Below are positions 1 through 4,598 of a stretch of DNA of 8,728 nucleotides, piece by piece (position 1 is the stretch's first letter; every line of letters begins with the position of its first letter). The notes under the pieces were generated by a model. That model ran no database searches, was not told the DNA's origin, and was given only the letters and a program-made list of their open reading frames with translations. The DNA is from Desulfuromonas sp. SDB. Lineage in GTDB: Bacteria; SDB-A. The stretch spans positions 1 through 8,728 of the forward strand of contig LKUE01000316.1 of assembly GCA_001412365.1 (NCBI GenBank). The letters run 5' to 3'. A program made the position numbers and the translations under genes.

Positions 1-74
1 ATCCTTTTAGTTAGGATAAGCACCTTTTCTCTTTCCTGCCAGAAATATTTACACATAAAATTTTACTCTACCAA

Positions 75-1571
75 ATGCATGATCCGACATGTAATCAAAT
101 TCACTCAGCAATTGAGGTAATCTCCCAAAACCAACTTGGTGATTTAGATTTATCCAGCCCCCCTGCTGTTTATGCTCCGCAATGGTATGATGATATATTT
201 ATTTTTCAGGGGAATCCTAGGTCTATGGACTGGGATGTAGATGACCAATCTGAATATTTATATGCAATTATTGACAATTATGCAGGCACTTCCGGTCCGG
301 ATAGTGCTTATATTTTCCGGTCAACTAATAAGGGTGTCACTTGGACCCAGTGGTATTTATTAACTAATATGGATGGTCAACTGGAAAATGCAAAAATCAG
401 AGTGGCTAGAGACGGAGCTGGCAACACCTGGATTTGTGCAGCGGCAATTTGGGCTGAAACCAGTGGTGATCGAATTTTATGGCTGAGAAGAATTGATGCC
501 ACTCAAACAACTTTTCTTTGGGAAGAACTCTCAGGAATTGATGTTGATATCTTTGATATGGATGCGGATGTGGGGGATGGCGCCTGGCTTTACATCACCT
601 ATGTCCCTGATGGTACAGACGATATTTATGCTGCTAGAAATGATATTTCCGGTGGAGGTTGGACATCTGTGGTTTCACTTTATTCCAATGCTCAAACCAA
701 TCCTGAACCGGTTATAGCAGCCGGAGACAATGGTGTCGTCTCTGTTGGATTTATTGATGGCAGACTGCAAGCTAATGAAGAATTGAGAGTAAAAAGAAGC
801 ACTAATTATGGAGCTAACTGGCTGGGATCAGAACAAGTAGGTGACAACACCGGTCTATACGATTTATCCGATATTGATATTGCTCATGCTAGAAATAATA
901 GTGCCTGGTTTTTTGCTTCTTACTATGTGGTCAGTGCTGATAATATTGGAGTATATGTTTCCAATGATGCCGGGGTTAACTGGTCTTATGAAGGTCTTGT
1001 CAGCGGCAGCGGAGATAATTTCTTTACATCTGCCAGAGCATCTAAAACTTCTGGATCGGTAACTGTAGCCTATTATGAAGCAAACAATGACTCAGTAATG
1101 TTTACCTGGTCAAGTTCATCCAATCCTACTGCTTTTACTTCTGCTGTAAATATAAGTGATTTCCGTGCTACCGGAACTGTTCCTCCAGTAGCGGGATGGA
1201 TACACAGATTTGGAGCAGGCTACTCAGCGATAATGTATGCAACCTGGGGTCCGGATTCAGTTATGTTTGACTGGTTCTCTAACTCAGTAGGAATAGAGGA
1301 ACAACCGGTGATTAATGTTGAAAAAACCACATTAATGCAGGTTACAACCCGGGAAAACAATTTTACTGTAAGTTACTCTGTAATCAATCCTGGAAATGTA
1401 AGAATATCGGTTTATGACATGACCGGCAGGCAGATTACCCAATTAGTAAATCAATACCAAAATACCGGATTTTACAATGTAAACTACACTCCTGAAACTC
1501 CAGGGGTGTATTATATCAGCTTGATTTCTGCTGATGGACAGCAAACTGTAAAATCAACTATTCTTCAATAA
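75..1571 (+). CDS. BNR/Asp-box repeat protein with T9SS type A-like sorting domain; N-terminus possibly missing
   Basis: The 498-residue product is rich in Asp, Asn, aromatic residues and beta-strand patterns. It has three Asp-box (BNR) motifs, S-x-D/N-x-G-x-x-W, at residues 82-90, 241-249 and 295-303, typical of sialidase-like beta-propellers. No sialidase FRIP motif or catalytic triad is recognisable, so an enzymatic role is not claimed. Residues about 411-498 form a separate C-terminal domain ending in the pattern 'VRISVYDMTGR...PGVYYISL...KSTILQ'. This matches T9SS type A sorting domains (or the related FlgD-Ig fold), which send cargo through the outer membrane. Oddly, residues 1-30 hold no signal peptide, the ATG has no Shine-Dalgarno, and an in-frame TAG lies at 12-14. 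The true N-terminus may therefore be lost by truncation or frameshift, although the frame open at the window edge does not read as a signal peptide either. Likely a secreted or surface protein; substrate unknown. A strong terminator follows 13 nt after the stop. Confidence 0.8.
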   Translation: MHDPTCNQIHSAIEVISQNQLGDLDLSSPPAVYAPQWYDDIFIFQGNPRSMDWDVDDQSEYLYAIIDNYAGTSGPDSAYIFRSTNKGVTWTQWYLLTNMDGQLENAKIRVARDGAGNTWICAAAIWAETSGDRILWLRRIDATQTTFLWEELSGIDVDIFDMDADVGDGAWLYITYVPDGTDDIYAARNDISGGGWTSVVSLYSNAQTNPEPVIAAGDNGVVSVGFIDGRLQANEELRVKRSTNYGANWLGSEQVGDNTGLYDLSDIDIAHARNNSAWFFASYYVVSADNIGVYVSNDAGVNWSYEGLVSGSGDNFFTSARASKTSGSVTVAYYEANNDSVMFTWSSSSNPTAFTSAVNISDFRATGTVPPVAGWIHRFGAGYSAIMYATWGPDSVMFDWFSNSVGIEEQPVINVEKTTLMQVTTRENNFTVSYSVINPGNVRISVYDMTGRQITQLVNQYQNTGFYNVNYTPETPGVYYISLISADGQQTVKSTILQ

Positions 1572-1583
1572 ATTACTGAATAA

Positions 1584-1618
1584 ACTGGAGAGGAATTTTC
1601 CTCTCCAGTATTTTTCTT
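1584..1618 (+). terminator. Rho-independent terminator of the Asp-box/T9SS gene
   Basis: A perfect 11-bp stem (ACTGGAGAGGA at 1584-1594 with TCCTCTCCAGT at 1599-1609) closes a 4-nt loop. It is followed by ATTTTTCTT. It starts 13 nt after the stop codon at 1571, so it ends that transcript and separates it from the ferredoxin operon. Confidence 0.92.
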
Positions 1619-1722
1619 AAAAAAATATTTTATTTACAGGTACGATAAATAGTCTGTAAATTCCTCACAATAAATAGTTATATTTAATTAGTTATAACAT
1701 ATCCAAAAGAAAGGTTAAGAAA

Positions 1723-1739
1723 ATATTTCCTGGAAATAT
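1723..1739. promoter_or_regulatory. Perfect 17-nt dyad, operator-like
   Basis: The sequence ATATTTCCTGGAAATAT has two perfect 8-nt arms around one central T. A single-nucleotide loop makes an RNA hairpin unlikely, so a dimeric DNA-binding protein site is the better reading. The regulator is unknown. It lies 457 nt before the first ferredoxin ATG and 37 nt before the possible RNA structure. Confidence 0.35.
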
Positions 1740-1759
1740 CATCACTACCAGCTAGTTAA

Positions 1760-1808
1760 TTGCCTGGAATGGAGATGATTTCCAATGCCCCCAGGGGCTT
1801 ATGGGCAA
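1760..1808 (+). other. Possible three-way-junction RNA structure
   Basis: TTGCC (1760-1764) can pair with GGCAA (1804-1808). Enclosed are a TGGAA/TTCCA hairpin (1765-1769 with 1780-1784) and a GC-rich GCCC/GGGC hairpin (1787-1790 with 1795-1798). In an otherwise very AT-rich gap, this GC-rich branched fold stands out. A T-run at 1853-1859 lies about 45 nt downstream, but no canonical terminator stem directly precedes it. It could be a small RNA or a leader element, or it may be chance. The family is not recognised. Confidence 0.22.
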
Positions 1809-2129
1809 ATACTTCTTGGTTCTTAATTTGATTGATCAATTATCCCTGTCGGTTTTTTTATTAATAAATCAAAACTCCCTGATAAATTCTATCTAAACAA
1901 GTTAATAATAAAAGCTAATTCCTGGTAGTTTAAATAGATGAATTAGTTAAAACGTAACTGCTATATGATAAAAATATCATGATGAATTGTTCTAAACTGT
2001 TAACATATTATAATTACATAATTTGCATAATAAATTATTCTCCCCGATAAAATAATCCTTATTTAAAAAAACATATTGATAAAAATTTAAAAAGTTATAA
2101 AGTATAAAAATATATTAGATATTAGTTCA

Positions 2130-2155
2130 ATCAAATATTGTTTGATATATATAAT
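2130..2155 (+). promoter_or_regulatory. Putative promoter and operator of the ferredoxin operon
   Basis: An inverted repeat, ATCAAA (2130-2135) and TTTGAT (2141-2146) with a TATTG spacer, abuts a perfect TATAAT -10 box at 2150-2155. The best -35 is weak (TTCAAT at 2126-2131, 18-nt spacing). The dyad lies between -35 and -10, a usual place for a repressor operator. This would give a leader of about 35 nt before the ATG at 2197. The region is so AT-rich that a chance TATAAT is possible. Confidence 0.4.
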
Positions 2156-2185
2156 ATTATTTTAAGATTAAATACATGAATATGT

Positions 2186-2192
2186 AAGGAGG
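2186..2192 (+). promoter_or_regulatory. Strong Shine-Dalgarno of the first ferredoxin gene
   Basis: AAGGAGG ends 4 nt before the ATG at 2197. It fixes the start and suggests efficient translation. Confidence 0.85.
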
Positions 2193-2196
2193 GAAA

Positions 2197-2550
2197 ATGC
2201 CCTGGGTTGATAAAACAAAATGCATCGGTTGTGAAATATGCGTTAATGAATGTCCAGTGGGAGCGATCTTCATGATTGAAGACAAAGCGGAAATTAACAT
2301 GGAAAAATGTATCAGATGCGGAAAATGTCATGAGGTTTGCCCACAGGATGGAGTAAGACATGATAGTGAAAGAATACCTTTTGAAGTTGAAGAAAATATA
2401 AAAAAAACTAAAGAGTTAATGAAATTCTTTAAAACCAAATTAGAAAAAGAAGCTTTTTTGGGAAGAATGACTAGACATTTCAACAAACAAATTAAGGTTG
2501 CCGAAAAAACCATAAGTCAGATAAACAAATTGGAGACTAAAGATGGCTAG
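2197..2550 (+). CDS. Dicluster 2[4Fe-4S] ferredoxin-like protein with C-terminal helical extension
   Basis: The 117-residue protein has two classical CxxCxxCxxxCP binding motifs: C9/C12/C15/C19 and C38/C41/C44/C48. It is therefore expected to hold two [4Fe-4S] clusters, as in bacterial 8Fe-8S ferredoxins, and to carry electrons in the cytoplasm; there is no signal peptide. Residues 57-117 are an added Lys/Glu-rich, probably helical tail absent from plain ferredoxins of about 55-60 residues. The tail's 'RMTRHFNKQIKVAEKTI' stretch resembles, from memory, small 4Fe-4S proteins of anaerobes encoded near ParA/Mrp-type ATPases or NifX-like proteins. No such partner lies in this window. The start is set by AAGGAGG 4 nt upstream. 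The end overlaps the next ferredoxin gene by 8 nt, so the two are translationally linked and probably work together. The redox partner is unknown. Confidence 0.9.
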   Translation: MPWVDKTKCIGCEICVNECPVGAIFMIEDKAEINMEKCIRCGKCHEVCPQDGVRHDSERIPFEVEENIKKTKELMKFFKTKLEKEAFLGRMTRHFNKQIKVAEKTISQINKLETKDG

Positions 2551-2863
2551 AATTATACAAGAAGAATGCGTTGGTTGTGGAATTTGTGCTGATATATGTC
2601 CTGGAGGAATTGAGATGATTAATGGGCAAGCAGCACTTAAAGATGAGAATGCTGATTGTTTAAAAGAAGCGGCGGATTCCTGTCCCCGCGGTGCAATTTT
2701 ACTCAATGAAAAAACTTCGGAAACTGAAAATTTAAATAATTATTCCAGCTTTGGACAGGGAAGAGGAATAGGCAGCAGCGGGGGGAGAGGACTGGGAAGA
2801 GGTCCAAGAGATGGCAGAGGAAAAGGACGGGGACGAGGAAAAGGTAGAAAAGGAAATTTCTAA
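2543..2863 (+). CDS. Monocluster [4Fe-4S] ferredoxin with Gly/Arg-rich C-terminal tail
   Basis: Residues 1-55 of this 106-residue protein match single-cluster ferredoxins of the Thermotoga/Desulfovibrio gigas type: CVGCGICADICP near the N-terminus and CLKEAADSCPRGAI later. By that family's pattern, C9, C12, C15 and C47 bind one [4Fe-4S] cluster, while C19 and C39 can form the disulfide. Residues about 70-106 form a low-complexity tail with 16 Gly, 8 Arg and 3 Lys among 37 residues. It is strongly basic and resembles RG-rich nucleic-acid-binding tails and the Gly/Arg-rich ends of small DUF5320-type proteins in anaerobes. A fusion of that sort is possible but not proven. A GGAG at 2532-2535, 7 nt before the ATG, supports the start. 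The gene overlaps the preceding dicluster ferredoxin by 8 nt, indicating one operon. Electron carrier activity is likely; the role of the tail is unknown. Confidence 0.88.
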   Translation: MARIIQEECVGCGICADICPGGIEMINGQAALKDENADCLKEAADSCPRGAILLNEKTSETENLNNYSSFGQGRGIGSSGGRGLGRGPRDGRGKGRGRGKGRKGNF

Positions 2864-2924
2864 AATATCATTTTTTTTCCTACCCAAATAATCTACCTAC
2901 CTGCCATTTGTCAGGTGAATCTTC

Positions 2925-3124
2925 GTTCCAATCTTCACATGGGTGGAGTGGATTAGTGTAAATTCGTGTCTTTGGGTAGAGGGAGGAAGGGATCCATGGA
3001 AATTCGTGGTAAAAAACTTGGCGAGTTAATGGACTTTCATGTTTACCTGCCATTTTGGCAGGCAAATCTGTAGCAAATCATTACTGAGAAGTTCAGCCGA
3101 GTACTTCTGTATTTATCTGTAGTT
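2925..3124. repeat. Dispersed composite repeat, copy 1 (both modules)
   Basis: Module 1 (2925-3014) contains TTAGTGTAAATTCGTG and later GGAAATTCGTGGTAAAA. It aligns along its length with 4422-4512, about two-thirds identical by eye. Module 2 (3045-3124) opens with a perfect hairpin, CCTGCCA/TGGCAGG (3046-3052 with 3056-3062), and ends in TTCTGTATTTATCTGTAGTT. That ending matches CCGTGTTTATCTGTGGTT in the other copies. GTG words at 2956 and 2966 are exactly 10 nt apart. Just before, at 2899-2916, a one-mismatch version of the ACCTGCC/GGCAGGT hairpin occurs. The repeat fills the convergent gap between the ferredoxin operon and msrBA. Confidence 0.75.
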
Positions 3125-3152
3125 TAATATCCAGTATTGATCAACCTCATCA

Positions 3153-4085
3153 TTAATCAAATCTCTTAATATACCTATGGCAGTGGGGCTGTCCTCCATT
3201 TTTCCGGTAATAGTCCTGGTGGTAGTCTTCTGCATCCCAAAACTTATCTGCAGGCAACACCCGGGTGGCAATTCTATATCCCTTTTCTTCCAGTATATCA
3301 ATCAACTTTCCGGCAATCTCTTTCTCCTCTTCATTTCCGTAGAAAACAACCGATTTGTACTGTTCACCGATATCTGGTCCCTGACCATTAGTTTGGGTGG
3401 GATCATGAATTTCAAAAAAGAATTTAGCCAATTCTTCATAACTTACTTGATTAGGATCATAAGTAACTTCCACCGCTTCATAATGACCGGTATTTCCTCC
3501 GCATACCTGGTGGTAGGTAGGATTATCCACAGCTCCCCCCATATAGCCGGAGACTGCAGAGATAACTCCATCTTTGTTTTCAAATTGGTATTCTACCCCC
3601 CAGAAACATCCTCCCCCAAAGTAAGCTTTTCTCAATTGAGATTCATCCGGCACAAATTCCAGAGAAATGGAATTGACACAGTGACGGATATTTTTGTCGG
3701 TCAATCCTTCTCCCTCAAAAACATGCCCTAAATGAGCTCCGCAATTTGCGCATATTATCTCAGTTCTTATCCCATCTGCATCCGTCTGTCTTATCACCGC
3801 TCCTTCTATCTCATCATCAAAGCTGGGCCAGCCGCAGCCAGAAGAGAATTTATCTTCTGACCGGTAAAGAGGGGCATCACATCTTTTGCAACGGTAATAA
3901 CCGGATTCAAAGAAATCGTAGTACTCTCCGCTGAACGGTGCTTCCGTGCCTTTATGGACAATTACTCTTTCCTCTTCCGGGGTCAATTCATTGTAATATT
4001 GGTGATTCATATTTCTTTCCTCCGAGCATGAAAATAAAGTTAATAACAATCCTAGAGAGAAGGTTATCATGGAAATACTTTGCAT
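3153..4085 (-). CDS. msrBA: Bifunctional peptide methionine sulfoxide reductase MsrB-MsrA, predicted lipoprotein
   Basis: This 310-residue fusion reduces both methionine sulfoxide epimers in proteins. The MsrB domain (about 32-147, R-epimer) has zinc-binding CxxC pairs C66/C69 and C112/C115, the SGCGWPSF signature, and the catalytic Cys C136 in RHCVNS. The MsrA domain (about 152-310, S-epimer) has the GCFWG active site with nucleophile C160, plus C195 and C302, of which C302 is a likely resolving Cys. Residues 1-20 form a hydrophobic signal with lipobox LFSC, so C20 is the probable lipidated residue. Ser at +2 suits outer-membrane or periplasmic retention. The enzyme is therefore expected to repair oxidised proteins of the cell envelope. 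GAGGGGG 4 nt upstream of the ATG and a TATAAT box 23 nt upstream support the start. It is probably monocistronic. No dedicated thioredoxin-like reductant lies nearby, and no clear terminator was seen downstream. Confidence 0.96.
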   Translation of the reverse strand: MQSISMITFSLGLLLTLFSCSEERNMNHQYYNELTPEEERVIVHKGTEAPFSGEYYDFFESGYYRCKRCDAPLYRSEDKFSSGCGWPSFDDEIEGAVIRQTDADGIRTEIICANCGAHLGHVFEGEGLTDKNIRHCVNSISLEFVPDESQLRKAYFGGGCFWGVEYQFENKDGVISAVSGYMGGAVDNPTYHQVCGGNTGHYEAVEVTYDPNQVSYEELAKFFFEIHDPTQTNGQGPDIGEQYKSVVFYGNEEEKEIAGKLIDILEEKGYRIATRVLPADKFWDAEDYHQDYYRKNGGQPHCHRYIKRFD

Positions 4086-4089
4086 TTTT

Positions 4090-4114
4090 CCCCCTCATAT
4101 ATAACCCTATTATA
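4090..4114 (-). promoter_or_regulatory. Promoter -10 and ribosome binding site of msrBA
   Basis: On the minus strand a perfect TATAAT lies at 4114-4109. No good -35 is seen at 17-18 nt. GAGGGGG at 4096-4090 is the Shine-Dalgarno, 4 nt before the ATG. The predicted start of transcription near 4102 would leave a leader of only about 17 nt, with little room for regulation by the RNA. Confidence 0.6.
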
Positions 4115-4267
4115 CTTTCTTATTAAGGTTATGTTTTTAATTTATTTACAATTATCCTTATAACTAATAAAGATAATCAATTTTAATCTTTTAACAACAG
4201 AAAACACTTAATAATTTATAATTTTCATCATTCTACTCTACAGATACTGAGGATATGATTTTTGTTA

Positions 4268-4366
4268 ACCTGCCCCATGGCAGGTAAATTAGTGGTAAAT
4301 AATTCCGAAGTGGCGTGCTTCCTGTGTTTTCCTTGTTTTCCTGTGTTTTTCCGTGTTTATCTGTGG
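4268..4366. repeat. Dispersed composite repeat, copy 2 (module 2)
   Basis: It opens with the hairpin ACCTGCC/GGCAGGT (4268-4274 with 4279-4285, loop CCAT), followed by AAATTAGTGGTAAATAATTCC. It then has a T/G-rich run with GTG at 4324, 4343, 4353 and 4363, and ends in TCCGTGTTTATCTGTGGTT. The order (hairpin, AAAT..GTGG, then CTGT-rich end) is the same as in 3045-3124. The run 4321-4366 is a near-tandem decamer array, longer than in other copies. Confidence 0.72.
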
Positions 4367-4421
4367 TTATTAACAGGATTGGGTGACGGGCATTCTTTTA
4401 TTGTTTCATCCTTTCCTTCTT

Positions 4422-4565
4422 GTTCTAATCTTCCGGATGGATTGTCAGGTTTAGTGTAAATTACTGTCTTGGCGGGGAGATGTGCTGGGATTCGTGTAAA
4501 TTAGTGGTAAAATATCCCGGGATAAGGGGTGGTTATTCTGTGTTCTTCAGTGTTTATCTGTGGTT
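4422..4565. repeat. Dispersed composite repeat, copy 3 (module 1 plus end of module 2)
   Basis: 4422-4512 aligns with module 1 of copy 1 (2925-3014). 4491-4565 aligns with 8655-8728, with about 63 of 75 positions identical in a hand alignment. GTG words fall at 4454, 4494, 4504, 4540, 4550 and 4560, that is, in 10-nt steps inside each block. It ends 33 nt beyond the stop codon of the cyclase gene, in the gap between two minus-strand genes. Confidence 0.75.
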
Positions 4566-4598
4566 AATAATTCTTTAATTCTAATGTATTTAAAATAT

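Larger units (their letters stand above)
1619..2185. other. AT-rich non-coding region upstream of the ferredoxin operon
   Basis: No convincing coding frame is visible here; all frames are broken by frequent stops. The stretch is strongly AT-rich, especially 1860-2175. It contains a 17-nt perfect dyad (1723-1739), a possible branched RNA fold (1760-1808), a run of seven T after CCCTGTCGG (1844-1859) and the putative ferredoxin promoter (2130-2155). No tRNA or rRNA and none of the riboswitch consensus motifs I looked for (cobalamin, TPP, fluoride, c-di-GMP) were recognised. Confidence 0.7.

Noticed and set aside
75-1571. Calling the Asp-box protein a sialidase
   Set aside because: Asp boxes occur in many beta-propellers; neither the FRIP motif nor the arginine triad could be placed.
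1831-1840. ATTGATCAAT palindrome before the T7 run as a terminator stem
   Set aside because: A 10-nt palindrome with no loop and only A/T-rich pairing cannot make a stable terminator hairpin; the T-run is 13 nt away.
2176-2187. Three-codon leader frame ATG-AAT-ATG-TAA whose stop overlaps the ferredoxin Shine-Dalgarno
   Set aside because: Too short and without its own ribosome binding site; probably chance in AT-rich DNA.
2843-2884. Possible terminator: GGTAGAAAA pairing with TTTTCCTACC over the ferredoxin stop codon
   Set aside because: Needs a bulge and a loop of about 20 nt, and the stem uses up part of the T-run; not convincing as an intrinsic terminator.
3177-3731. 184-codon open frame on the plus strand
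   Set aside because: It lies wholly antisense to msrBA, whose motifs are unmistakable; no ribosome binding site and no recognisable protein.
4321-4366. Possible CRISPR-like or tandem array
   Set aside because: The 10-nt steps are degenerate, have no unique spacers and lack neighbouring cas genes; treated as part of the dispersed repeat.
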